The notes beneath the pieces were generated by a model, which did no database searches, was not told the origin of the DNA, and worked only from the letters and a program-made list of their open reading frames with translations. This document shows positions 52,050 to 62,918 of a stretch of DNA of 64,000 bases, piece after piece. Within the stretch, counting starts at the first letter, position 1. Each line of letters begins with the position of its first letter. The position numbers and the translations under genes are program-made. Source of the DNA: Sinohyriopsis cumingii (taxonomy: Eukaryota > Mollusca > Bivalvia > Unionida > Unionidae); the NCBI GenBank assembly GCA_028554795.2, contig CM068828.1, forward strand, positions 7,085,720 through 7,149,719, read 5' to 3'.

Positions 52050-52745
52050 TCATTCAAAGATTTTATCAAGGCCTATACGATATCGTGATCGAGGATCATG
52101 TAAATGTATTGTTATATATCCGTGCGGGGATGATTGTGCTCGCGAAAGGAAATTTTTTAATTTAATTATATCCATGTCGCCGCTACACCAAGTCTGATGA
52201 ATATTTCGCAGAGTATGTTTATCAACTCCATTAAATACAACTAAAATATTACAGTTGTCTCTAATCACTTTGGGTATTTGTGTATATCGTTGAGTAACAT
52301 AAATCACGTCTATGTTTTTGTGTCTTCCTCTGGAAAATATTCTGGCCGGATTTGACTGTTTTTCCAGCATAACGTCGTCGTATACTACTAAATTATTAAT
52401 AAATCCATCATTGTCATCAACAGATGGCGCTTCATCAATATAAGTAAGAAATTCAATAATATCATTGCCATCTTCATTTAACAATTTTACATTTTCATTA
52501 AAATCTTTAAGTACTTCGTAGCATCGTTAGTCATCAACTGACGGAGCTACTAAAAACAACTTATCCCATTTGATCCATATCATTATCAAAGTAAGTAGCA
52601 ATTGTGTTTTACCAGACCCAGATGGACCTTTGATGATTGCTCTGATAGAATTTGTTTACGCTGGACGATGTTTGACTGGTTCTTGCTTTCTTGTCGCTGA
52701 GAAATCAATTACATCCGTATACTCTTACATGTATATATAAGAATA
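52050..52745 (-). pseudogene. Packaging-type (A32-like, FtsK/HerA) ATPase remnant
   Basis: In Polintons and related viruses this ATPase is thought to pump DNA into capsids. On the minus strand the Walker A motif GPSGSGKT lies at 52605-52628. Walker B, VVYDD, and the sensor-type stretch SRGRHKNIDVIYVTQRY follow at about 52400-52290, and the frame ends at 52050-52052. Two in-frame stops break it, TAA at 52656-52658 just before Walker A and TAA at 52527-52529 after it; there is no frameshift between them. The catalytic motifs are preserved, so decay is moderate. Confidence 0.85.
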
Positions 52746-52823
52746 TGAATCTATATTGTGTTCGATGCAGAACATCCGCCCCCACAAGTGGATTAACAAC
52801 TACGATAACAAACAATAAAAAGC

Positions 52824-53284
52824 ATGCGGTTACAGGCACGTGTTAAAATCTGGTACAAAAAATACAAATTTATCTCTCTAACTGAGTTAGGGACACAGTC
52901 AGGACACAAAGTGTCAGGCGGTGATATTTCCGCTTCGCTAGGAAAATTATCAGGAACTCCATGGGCCAAATACCCAGGAGAAAAACATCTTCCAGGATAT
53001 AATTATTGTGGTCCTGGTACCCGACTTGATATCCGACTTGATAAACAAGACCAACCAAGACCCGGAGAGTATCCAATAAACGCTATTGATCAAGCATATC
53101 ATACTCATGATATAGCTTATAAAATAAAGATCTTCAGCAACGACATATTGCAGATGTGAAATTAATTCATGCATTAAATTCTATTTTAAACAAAATCTTT
53201 CAGAGAATCGTTAGCTATTTGGCTGGTAAGATCTGCGATCAAAAGAAAATTATTATTAGGAAATGGAATTTCCCGAGCCAGTAA
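52824..53284 (+). pseudogene. Parvovirus-VP1-like phospholipase A2 domain protein, frameshifted
   Basis: An open frame of 111 residues (52824-53159) contains GYNYCGPGT (calcium loop, residues 59-66) and HTHDIAY (catalytic His-Asp, residues 93-99), the two hallmark motifs of the viral secreted-PLA2-like fold used in parvovirus minor capsid proteins. Straight after the HD motif the frame shifts near 53130. Clearly coding-like sequence continues in another frame to a TAA at 53282-53284. The gene lies divergently from the ATPase with about 80 bp between them, which includes TATATATAAG (about 52731-52740). PLA2-like genes are known in adintovirus and Polinton relatives; the virion role here is inference. 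Confidence 0.78.
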
Positions 53285-53307
53285 TTAAATAACCGATTAT
53301 AAACATA

Positions 53308-54235
53308 ATGGAATCGATTTATTATAGCCCAAGCGATATTGGAAGGGTAGAGCAGCGATTAGTAAACTCGCTGATGCAGCAAATGTTAAACGTTCTGCCG
53401 CCGCAAATTGGTTAGCACGACAGGCAATATGGCAAATGTATCTACCACCGTCTAAACGAATTCAGCATGCACATTTTGATGTCAGCGTTCCAAATTAAGT
53501 TCATCGGGTGGATATATTATTTTTACCACACGATACTGTCAAAATTGGAAGACGTCAATTAGCATACAAATACACGCTGACTGTTGTTGACGTTGCAAGT
53601 AGGTATAAAGAGGACGAGCCGTTATCGGCTAAAACAGCAACTGAAGTTGCTTCTGCGTTTGAACGAATTTATCGGTGAGGATCTGGACTACAAGGTGCTA
53701 CAGGTTGATCCTGGCAAAGAATTTTAAGGTGCAGTATCGTCGTTGATGAAGCAACATAATGTCACAATTCGACGAGGACACACTGCAATTCATCGTGATC
53801 AGGCAATTGTTGAACGATTTAATCGAACTCTTGCTGAGTGGTTATTTGGATATCAATGCGCAAATGAAATAATTCAGAAAAATATAAGATCTCGCGAATG
53901 GCTTACAAGATAACCAAGTGTAATAGCTGCCTTAAATAATGAAATTGCTCAAAGAACTGCGTTGAAACCTATTAGCGCGATCACAAAAAACAAATACCAA
54001 TACAACGACATGAATTTTCAAAACAGTCAGTATTAGGTAATGTTACTGTGAGATATTTATATTAACCCGGTGACCTTGAAGGTGGTAAAAAAGAGCGACT
54101 GATCCTATCTGGAGTACTACAAGACATACAATTTCTAGCGGGGTTAATTCTACGAGTAAACCAGCAATCTACAGACTAGATTCAACTGCTCCTCAACGTG
54201 GATTTTAAGAGTTGGTAATAGTGGCACCTGTCTAA
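53308..54235 (+). pseudogene. Polinton-type (rve family) integrase remnant
   Basis: The family joins element ends to host DNA through a DDE triad. The start MESIYYSPSDIG (53308) is followed by a frameshift near 53338 into an HTH-like N-terminal region. The catalytic core has Asp at 53511-53513 (VHRVDILFLP), the sequence YTLTVVDVASRYK, a second Asp at 53707-53709 (LQVDPGKEF) after another frameshift near 53680, and the Glu at 53812-53814 (IVERFNR). A C-terminal chromo-like block (VRYLY, then GDLEGG) follows at 54045-54085. In-frame stops are at 53496-53498, 53725-53727, 53911-53913 and 54063-54065. All three catalytic residues survive, but the gene is dead. Confidence 0.85.
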
Positions 54236-54262
54236 ACAAAAATGTCATGCGACGTTCTCGTT

Positions 54263-54301
<39 letters not shown>

Positions 54302-55419
54302 CATAATATGTCTCTGGATTTAATTATAGAGGGTTAGTTTCCTTGAGAAAATCAATTGCATCTGAAAAATCACCTTTTACACAGAGTTTTAAATTGCCTT
54401 TGCAAATATATGTTTACTGTTTTTAATATAAGTAAACGATGCACGATTAGCTGACATCGAGCTTAATCAAATATCGCATGTTGCAATGCCTTTTTGAGAA
54501 CATATATGCAGCCTTACAAACAGCAATTTGAAAACAGGGGTGATAAGGAGTAGATCGGATAGCTTATATTACTTACTTTTGGATTGCGTTTGTCAAGTTC
54601 AAAACCAGTAAGAAAGTCAGACATACATTCACGTACTTTCACAGGTTTCAATGCACACATGTGTACTTTTAAAAACAAGAAAAGATGATAGAGACAAACT
54701 CTACCCCCACCCCTATCTACTCTACCCATATCATTTATACTTGTTCATTCGAGAGAGCTACACTAATTTACGCAGGCTGCCCTAGAAAATCTAACAAAGA
54801 AGATGTCTTACAATTAAGGGGGAGAAAATGACTGCATTTACCCAAGACCTGTTTTTGTCTGTAGAAATGTATATCTGTAATAAAACACCAGGTATTAAGA
54901 GGCAGTGGTAATAAAAGCTACCAGTCTGTGCAAACCTTGTGAAGAGCTTAAAATTGCATTTTCAAGCTTTGATGAGAGTGACATTTATCATCAACGCTTG
55001 ATGATTTAGAACAAGTTATCTCAGCGAGTTTCCTTTACAACTATCTGTGCCGAAGACACCCATTCAAATAATCGCACACCTTGCTCCCAATCAGCCGGCC
55101 AGATAAGGCAACCGCCTCATATTTGTATGGTAAAGCCGGTTGTAGTAAGACTTAAAACGCCATACTGTCCCCAACCAGTCAGATAATCAGAGAGGTGTAC
55201 TATATTGAAAGGAAACGAATATCTAAAGGCTAATGTTTGCTATCATCGTATAATATTGTAATATTCTAGTACCTGTTACTCTGTTTCTTACGATATAGCT
55301 TGAAAATAAAATGAACTCTTCTTACAAAAGAGCGAAGTCCCAAAGGAGGGACCTATTAAGTATTATGTTGTCAAGCTGATATCCATACCAGAAGTGATAT
55401 TGCCCTAATCCGTCTTTAA
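54236..55419. other. Unassigned DNA with a (GT)n tract
   Basis: (GT)n at 54267-54299. The remainder shows no recognised gene or repeat. Confidence 0.5.
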
Positions 55420-55690
55420 AAATGGATTAAGACCCTGTTTCCTACTCACGCAGGGGTAAATCAGTTTTTTATTATATGAATTCCCACTGAATTGTCAGGT
55501 CAAGTGAATGATTGTCTTATTGTTAGCTTTATTATCCCTATTCAAAAATATGGACCTTTTTAACCTCACTTGCTGCTTTTAATTTTTGTATTGATATTTA
55601 TATCAGGCAGGTGTATGCAACATTAATTTTTTTGCATAAAACTCTCTCTTGTACCCATAGGTTTGGTACACATGATAGTTGGGATCCATG
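55420..55690 (+). repeat. Unnamed dispersed repeat, copy 1 (plus orientation)
   Basis: Matches the reverse complement of 57490-57775 across about 270 bp. Shared blocks include TGTCAGGTCAAGTGAATGAT (55493) against its complement near 57660-57680, CAAAAATATGGA (55543) against 57620-57631, CAGGTGTATGCAAC (55609) against 57555-57570, and AAACTCTCTCTTGTACCCAT against 57520-57540. Divergence is roughly 25-30 percent. Identity of the element is unknown. Confidence 0.75.
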
Positions 55691-56551
55691 CCTCCCGTCT
55701 CCTTTCTATAACCCAGTCACGTGGTTTTAGTACACGTGATACGTCTTGATTACAAGGTTAAATTCCTATTTCTATAATTATGTGAACATTTTAGTTTAAG
55801 GGTATATATTTTTGGATTTGCCTAAATAACATTTACAGTGTTTACAGAGAGAGAAATTAAGGCCAGAACGAAAATTAATGGCAATAGACAGACTTGTTGT
55901 ATTATTCTTCTTTTTGGACCATACAAAGAGCTGTAAACAGGGAAGTGGTGCGAGCTTACATCATCGTGGAACAGATTGATTTATGCTTGCTTCCATAACG
56001 TGAACGAGCTCAATATTTTGTTGTTTGGACAGAATGTAAGATTCACCTTCTGTCAGATATGTAAAAGATTGTATTGTTCGTTAGCGTCAAAGATGGCGAA
56101 CACGGCTAAGATCATTTCTGTGTTCTATTATTTATTTTTAGCTATAGAAGCTTTTGTTGCTGAATTTGTCATTTTTGTCTCACCGTTATTACTGCCGTAT
56201 TCACGCTATTTCATTTCGTGTTGTCGAACAAGTTCCTTGTCCGCTGTTATCTGATTGGTGATCATAATTGTAACTAATTGTATCCAAATTTATTGACTAC
56301 CATGTTCGATAGGTTGTGTGCGTCAAAGGGCTAAATCTATTAAAAAAATTGCATTTAACGAGCATTGAAAAACACTCTGCCGGAGGTAATTTGGCGTAGA
56401 TCATGCACCGTATATGTTCCTTGATGTCTATTTTCTTCCTTCTTTCCTTATTTTCATTGTTTTAATTACTCCACTCCGTCAATAAATTCTCGATTCAAAA
56501 CAACCCTATCACAAGCTGTCGTTCCTAATTTCTGCTTCGAGTAAGACTAGT
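55691..56551. other. Unassigned DNA
   Basis: No feature recognised between the repeat and the GA microsatellite. Confidence 0.5.
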
Positions 56552-56552
56552 A

Positions 56553-56557
<5 letters not shown>

Positions 56558-56603
<46 letters not shown>

Positions 56604-56624
56604 AGGGAGGGAGAGAGAGAGAGA
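56558..56624. repeat. (GA)n/(GGGA)n microsatellite
   Basis: GA units with a short GGGAGGGAGGGAGG insertion at about 56597-56612. Confidence 0.96.
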
Positions 56625-56752
56625 CTAAGAGGTGCGCAATGTAACGTTTGCAATATGATGACCCAAAGTAATTTGTGGATAGGCTGCAGTTGGTTCAGAT
56701 ATATGTAGACATTATCTGTTGTATGCAGGTCACGTGATCAATGAAAGCTAAT

Positions 56753-56754
<2 letters not shown>

Positions 56755-56784
<30 letters not shown>

Positions 56785-57021
56785 AGTGTTTAACGCCATT
56801 TTTCAGCACACGATAGGCTATACATGGCGGCCAGTATTAATGGTGGAGGAAGAACCCTGAAAAACCCAGGGAAGAACCACCGACCCACGAGAAGCTACTG
56901 GCAGGCTTTCCCACGTACCCACGCTAGCCGAGCCTTGGACTCGAACCCACGCAGACAGAGGTGAGATGGCAGTGATCCGTAACGGAGAGCGCTTTAGACC
57001 ACTCGGCCACTCGGGGCCCCC
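56755..57021 (-). mobile_element. tRNA-Ser/Leu-like SINE, minus strand, with (CAA)n tail
   Basis: On the minus strand the head begins near 57021. A-box region TGGCCGAGTGGTC (57009-56997) and a perfect B box GGTTCGAGTCC (56947-56937) are present, with GTCTAAAGCGCTCTCCGTTA typical of a class II-like tRNA. The body contains TGGGTACGTGGGAAAGCC, TTTTTCAGGGTTCTTCC and GCTGAAAAATGGCGTTAAAC. It ends in (CAA)n, seen as TTG repeats at 56755-56785. It is a different family from the Pro-like SINEs. The minus-strand open frame across it is spurious. Confidence 0.88.
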
Positions 57022-57489
57022 GAAAGCTAATATAACGAGTATACAAAATCGTACCGTTGCGTTGAGCATTACCAAATGTCAATAATTGTTTCTTGTTCTC
57101 TAATATAATTCGAAGGTGGTGTCTAAATATACTTTCTACATTATACTTATTATACTTGTACCTAGGGACCGGGTGATGTGATGCAGAACTGTTTGCTCAG
57201 GTTAAGGAATACCGGTATAATAAAATTATAAAAAAAAATACATGCCATTTACCGAATTTCAAAAGAAGCGGTCAGAATAAATATCCATAATTGTTACCGT
57301 AGTGTGACAAAATGAGGTTATCTCAGTCCTCACAGATTTTTAAATCCTTATTTTGCAACGTAACAAGCTGCTGTGTGTTTATTAATAGAATTCCAGGGAC
57401 ATAATTACAAGGTAGCGACGCAAACAGGTTATCAGTACAGTAACTTTATATGGGTGCTTGTCTATCAAAGAGCGAAAGTACATTTGCTA
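57022..57489. other. Unassigned DNA
   Basis: No feature recognised. Confidence 0.5.
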
Positions 57490-57775
57490 GATAGTATTCG
57501 CATACCCTGTCATTTGTGGGTACGAGGGAGAGATTTCATGCACTAATTTAACGTTGTATACACCTGCATAATATAAAAATTGATTTTTAAAAAGATACAC
57601 GAGTGAGTTCAAACAGTTCCATATTTTTGGATAGATATCATAAAGCAAAACATGAGAATATCATTCACTTGACCTGGCAAGTCAGTGGAAATTCATAGAA
57701 TAAAAAGTTGATGCACCCCACCCACAAATGTATACATGCATTTTTCTTGTCCGAAATCCATTTTTGAGACCACCA
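57490..57775 (-). repeat. Unnamed dispersed repeat, copy 2 (inverted)
   Basis: Reverse-complement partner of 55420-55690; see that entry for matched blocks. The pair is about 1.8 kb apart and encloses the GA microsatellite and the Ser/Leu-like SINE. Confidence 0.75.
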
Positions 57776-59289
57776 GATGCTCACAGTGCAAACACAAGCT
57801 CTTTCAGGGGAGATAATTTTGAAAAAACATTTTATACTCAAATAGCTTGATGCAATTCAAAATAGTTGTCATTCATGCAATTTTTTTAGATATTCTACTT
57901 GCCTCGAACAAACGCGTCTACAGCTAGCTCTGCTTATAGTCACTCCAGATTCAACACCTGTAGTAGGTTGGGTTTGATTTATCCTTCTGAATCACTTGTG
58001 CTTTAGTCTACAAAGACTTCTATCTTTTATTCAGCCTCTTTAAATGCAATATGGATTGTCTTATTTCTACGTCTCCCGCTTTGTTTTGTGGAGTTATCGA
58101 GACGAGAGCTCTTTTGCTCTCTTTTGCCCTTTAACTGAATTGTCTCTTCTACCCTCTTACGGGATCATCTCTCAAGACTTCCAATACACGTCCCTTGGAC
58201 TATTGTTTAACGACAAAAGTACTTGCTATTTTCCTCAGAGGCACGATCTCATCTCGACTGACTAATTTTACATTGTAAAAAAATTATAAAACACTAAACT
58301 TCGCATGGAAACACACCCCTAATCGTTACTTATCCATTCAGGATCTACGTTTGTTTAACCGACAGAACAGACCCATCTAAGGTTTGGAAAATTCCACATG
58401 TTTCGCGCTTCCCTTCAGAACCGATCTCTGCCAAATTTCAATTTATTACAAATCTTTCAGCAAGTACAAACGCTGTTGCTGCAACATTTCAACCCTTGGC
58501 TGTTTTTACAATGAACCTAAGCTTCACCCTTTAACCCGATATAGTTATCGGACGAACCTCGTTAAGAATCAATCATGTCCCCAATCAGACCGATTAAAAT
58601 ACTATATCCTTAACACCCGGCCATGGATTGGACACTGTCCATAATAATATCCATCAACTGAAATGGCTACGTATCACGCTGCCATCTGCAACGTTCACTC
58701 AGTTATGTAGTGCCTTAACATCTACAAATTTCACACCCTGTCGATTTTAAAAACGAAAATGAGTCGAATAATGACAAGTATATAATAACAACAGATAAAA
58801 TTACTTCTTTACGCATTTAATTTGTTTAATAAAACATAAATTAAATATATTGCTGGTAGGTGCAATCGAAACACATTGAAAGGTGTACGTCTCCAGATCT
58901 TAATAGCGACTTAGACGAAAGACCTTTAAGCCGCGGTAAAATCAGTACATATCTGTATTGAAAGCGTTTTGGTGTGTAGTTTTCACTATGTTACATATAA
59001 AGAGTTCAAGTCTTTAATATGTGGACATTTTTCTCTATTTTCATGCCATTTTAGTCCTATCATTTTGAAGTTAAGTGTCAATCACTGAGAGTTATTTTCT
59101 AAGAGGTCAAGTGAAAAATCCAGAGTACACAGAATGAATAAATGATGAAGAACATTCTTATGTTTAGTATCCCCCACAGATAATTTCCGTATACTATACC
59201 TTCTAAGAAAAAGAACCTTCAAAAAAGGTCATTCCGAAACAGGAGTAGGAATCCATTTTACTTGTTCGACATTGATTTTTAAAAAAATT
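57776..59289. other. Unassigned DNA
   Basis: No gene. 58020-58640 is pyrimidine-rich on the plus strand with two medium open frames (58044-58265 and 58384-58644) that match nothing I know. Confidence 0.4.
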
Positions 59290-59295
59290 CAACAT

Positions 59296-60796
59296 TATTA
59301 GTCATGACATTTAGATATTATTTGTCATGACATTTAGACATTATTTGTCATGACATTTAGACATTATTGCTCATAACACATATATATTAATGGTCGTGAC
59401 ATTTAGGCATTATTGGTCATAACATTTAGACATTATTGGTCATGACATTTAAACATTATTGGTCATGATATTTAGACAGTATTTGACATGGCATTTAGAC
59501 ATTGATGGTCATGACATTTAAACATTATTGGTCATGACATTTAGACAGTATTTGACATGACATTTAGACACCATTGATCATAACAGTTATACAATAATGG
59601 TCACGACATATAAATATTAATGGTCATGACATTTAGGCATTATTGGTCATGACATTTATACATTATTGGTCGTGACATTTAGACATTATTCGTCATGACA
59701 TTTAGACATTATTTGTCTTGACATTTAGACATTATTGGTCATGACATTTAGACATTAATGGTCATGACATTTAGACATTATTTGTCATGACATTTAGACA
59801 TAAGTGGTCATGACATTTAGACACTATTGATCATGACATTTATACAATAATGGTCATAATATTTAGACATTAATGGTCATGGCATTTACACATTATTGGT
59901 CATGGCATTTAGACATTATTGGTCATGACATTTAAACATTATTGGTCATGAAATTTAGATATTATTGGCCATGACATTTAGACATTATTGGTCATGACAT
60001 TTAAACATTATTGGTCATGACATTTAGACAGTATTTGACATGGTATTTAGACATTAATGGTCATGACATTTAGATATTATTGGTCGTGACATTTACACAT
60101 TATTGGTCATGGCATCTAGACATTATTGGTCATGACATTTAGACATTATCGGTCATGGCATTTAGACATTATTGGTCATGGCATTCAGACATTATTGGTC
60201 ATGACATTTAGACATTATCGGTCATGGCATCTAGACATTATTGGTCGTGACATTTAGACATTATCAGTCATGTCATTTAGACATTATTGGTCATGACATT
60301 TAGACATTATTGGTCATGGCATTCAGACATTATTGGTCATGACATTTAGACATTATTGGTCATGATATTTAGACATTATTGGTCATGACATTTAGACATT
60401 ATCTGTCATGGCATTCAGACATTATTGGTCATGACATTTAGACATTATCTGTCATGGCATTTAGACATTATTGGTCATGACATTTAGACATTATTGGTCA
60501 TGGCATTCAGACATTATTGGTCATGACATTTAGACATTATCGGTCATGGCATTTAGACATTATCTGTCATGGCATTTAGACATTATTGGTCATGGCATTC
60601 AGACATTATCGGTCATGGCATTTAGACATTATTGGTCATGACATTTAGACATTATCTGTCATGGCATTTAGACATTATTGGTCATGACATTTAGACATTA
60701 TTGGTCATGACATTTAGACATTATCGGTCATGGCATTCAGACATTATTGGTCATGACATTTAGACATTATCTGTCATGGCATTTAGACATTATGCA
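59296..60796. repeat. 1.5-kb array of a 23-bp unit, about 65 copies
   Basis: Unit is TTGGTCATGACATTTAGACA plus TTA. The left half is more diverged (TTTGTCATG, TTTGACATGG, AACATTATTGG forms). The right half (60100-60796) is a mosaic of four variants: GGCATTCAGAC, TATCTGTCATGG, TATCGGTCATGG and the consensus. TCATGA is a perfect palindrome in most units. Confidence 0.96.
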
Positions 60797-62228
60797 CGTG
60801 ATAATAATGAGCATCTGTAGCATAATGTAGCTTATCTATAATTCAAACTTTTTTTGAATTAGAAAAAACAGTATTAATACTCTTAATTTTCCAAGGTTGA
60901 GGGATATAGTATATCATATAATTTTATGCTCATTTGGGACCTTATTTGTTTGTACTTCCAAATTGTGTTAGTCAACAATGTTCCCCTCGATTATTGATGA
61001 CCAAGTTCTGGGCCTCTGACAGGTTTTGTGGGCCCTAGGAACCACTCTCCAGTAGGCCCCTATGAATTACAACAACAACAACAAAAAATGCTCGTCTCTT
61101 CGGCGGTGGGCCCCTTGACCATTGTTTGCCTCCGTAATTTTGTCTTACTTGTCCCAGGCCCTGACCAGGTTTGATAGATTATGTTGCACTCTGCTCGGGG
61201 TGCTAGAGAACACACCAAGAGATGACGTAAACTTCATAATCTTGATAGAGATATAAATTCAATACCTTTTGACTCCTTACGTTCATGGCTCATTACCCTA
61301 TTTTTATGCAACAAAATGAAATGGAAATCCTATAATGTTGGCTAATTTGATATTCATTCATAACTATGTAAAATGTAAATGAAGTTACTGAAATAAAATT
61401 GTCTTTGAAACTTTAAATGATTTATGAAACAAAGTAATGTTTCTAACTTTTGAAAATCTTGCCTATTCACTCGTGTTCGTCCCCGACATATTGCGAAAGT
61501 AAACTGCGTGAATTATGCGAAGGCATCAGATGATCCCCGAATCAGGTCGTTGCCCAGCAGTGTCGGATTGTATTCACTGAGGCGATATGCACAGACCAAT
61601 TAAAAATACTGCCGAGTAATATAGTTACATAAAATTAAAACTGTAGGAACAAACAAATACAGAGTTTCATTTGTTTTCAGTGCCATTTTGCCGTGGAGGG
61701 TTTAAAATTTGTTGCCGCTGTATTCTGACCTAAGTGAAAAGGAAAAGACTTGTGGTCTATTATATAGGGGCAAAAAAGAGTGTCATTTATCCTACTTTTT
61801 TAGCATTGGTCCCTATTTTAGCTTCTAGTAAGTGAATAGTTTCGTTGGGTTGGACTTAACTGTAATCACGACTTTCAACAGCAGAGTACATGTGAATGTT
61901 GCAAAGAAACAAACAATGAGACGTGATTCCAACATGCAATGGCAAAGATAATGTGCTACTTCCAGATAATTATTGTGTACAAACACATTTCAGTTCTGGC
62001 GTGGACATTATATAAACTACGTCACCAGCAAAGTATATGTAATAAATAAAATGCAGCATGGAACTTCAGTTGTGAAGAAATGAGACTTTTGAAGATTTTA
62101 TCTAACAAAACATGCTGAATAGTGTAAGTATGCATTACGTATGTTTGATTGCTTGTTCTTATAATTTTAATCAACAAATTCTCAAATTCATTTTTTAAAT
62201 ATTTGTATAATTCAATAATTCTTTTCAG
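60797..62228. other. End of the NCS intron, unassigned
   Basis: No gene recognised. A GC-richer patch at 60990-61170, with GTGGGCCC/TGGGCCCC words, may be an unrecognised repeat. The last 40 bp are the acceptor region of the NCS gene. Confidence 0.45.
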
Positions 62229-62423
62229 GCGATTTACAAAATGACTAACTGCTCGATTTCTGATCACATGGATCATCCGAAACAGCTGGCGGAAGACTTG
62301 TTCGAATCCATAGATTGTAACCATGACAATAAGATCACGTGGGAGGAGTTCATACGAGGCGCATCCGATCAGCCCATAATTGTCAACCTATTGGAATGTG
62401 ATCCCAATCCTGACGAGGCTTGA
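62229..62423 (+). CDS. Neuronal calcium sensor, last coding exon, residues 133-196
   Basis: Preceded by TTCTTTTCAG, with the exon starting at GCG ATT TAC (A-I-Y-K-M), exactly the family sequence expected after the Lys that ends the exon at 29799. Residues 161-172 form the EF4 loop (DCNHDNKITWEE): ligand positions 1, 3, 5 and 12 are Asp, Asn, Asp and Glu, but the usual Gly at position 6 is Asn. WEEFIRGASDQP and LLECDPNPDEA give the typical C-terminal tail (stop TGA 62421-62423). The total of 196 residues is close to the family's usual 190-193. The in-frame Met at 62241 is internal and not a start. Confidence 0.92.
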   Translation, partial: AIYKMTNCSISDHMDHPKQLAEDLFESIDCNHDNKITWEEFIRGASDQPIIVNLLECDPNPDEA

Positions 62424-62464
62424 CTGGTCAAGAAAATATGACGCCAGTGGCTAAAATTTAAATT

Positions 62465-62466
<2 letters not shown>

Positions 62467-62524
<58 letters not shown>
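62467..62524. repeat. (GA)n microsatellite in the probable 3' UTR
   Basis: About 29 GA units beginning 44 bp after the NCS stop codon. Confidence 0.97.
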
Positions 62525-62526
<2 letters not shown>

Positions 62527-62714
62527 GGTCATGCTTTATACATAACCGAAATGCACATATTTGATTGTTACACGTTTCATCATTGTTCTTTGTTGTGATA
62601 TGCAGGCAATATTTGTGGGGATTTAATTGTTTGGGTAGGAATGGTCTTTAGGATGGGTAAGGGAAGAGTCGATTTTGCTTCCTTTTTCTTATGAGTCAAC
62701 CCTTTCAAACAATG

Positions 62715-62811
62715 TGCCCTTCGATACATTGTACATTCAGCCCTTTGACGTTTTGAACAGTCAGCCCTTTGACGCTTGGTACAGTCAGCCCTTTGACGCT
62801 TTGTACAGTCA
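62715..62811. repeat. 24-bp minisatellite, about 3.5 copies
   Basis: CAGCCCTTTGACG begins units at 62738, 62762 and 62786, with TTTGTACAGT inside; a diverged first unit starts near 62715. Confidence 0.9.
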
Positions 62812-62918
62812 TAATACTCTTGTTTGTGTGGTTCTTAAATAATGCTGCCCGTCAGTGAGGCAGCCATTATACGCATTCTAACCCATTCAAGAAAAAAATA
62901 GCAAAATGAAATAATAAA

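Larger units (their letters stand above)
51995..54240. mobile_element. Fossil of a Polinton/Maverick or adintovirus-like DNA element
   Basis: Three decayed genes characteristic of this group lie together: a minus-strand FtsK/HerA-type packaging ATPase, then divergent plus-strand genes for a parvovirus-like phospholipase A2 domain protein and a retroviral-type integrase. The DNA polymerase B, major capsid protein and protease expected in a complete element are not visible here, and no long terminal inverted repeats were found, so this is a fragment of about 2.2 kb within an expected 10-20 kb element. All three genes carry stops or frameshifts. It lies in the NCS intron. Confidence 0.82.
62424..62918 (+). 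promoter_or_regulatory. Probable 3' UTR with polyadenylation signal AATAAA
   Basis: A canonical AATAAA at 62913-62918, followed by a GT-rich stretch (GTGTTTGTTTT), lies 490 nt after the stop codon and could end the transcript. The interval contains (GA)n at 62467-62524 and a 24-bp repeat. Confidence 0.4.

Noticed and set aside
52870-53174. Minus-strand open frames opposite the PLA2 gene
   Set aside because: Shadows of the plus-strand coding frame.
56818-57075. 85-codon minus-strand open frame
   Set aside because: Lies across the Ser/Leu-like SINE and has no protein resemblance.
58044-58644. Two plus-strand open frames in pyrimidine-rich DNA
   Set aside because: No domain resemblance and composition-driven openness.
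62022-62324. 100-codon minus-strand open frame
   Set aside because: Overlaps the acceptor and exon of the NCS gene on the other strand; low-complexity AT-derived sequence.
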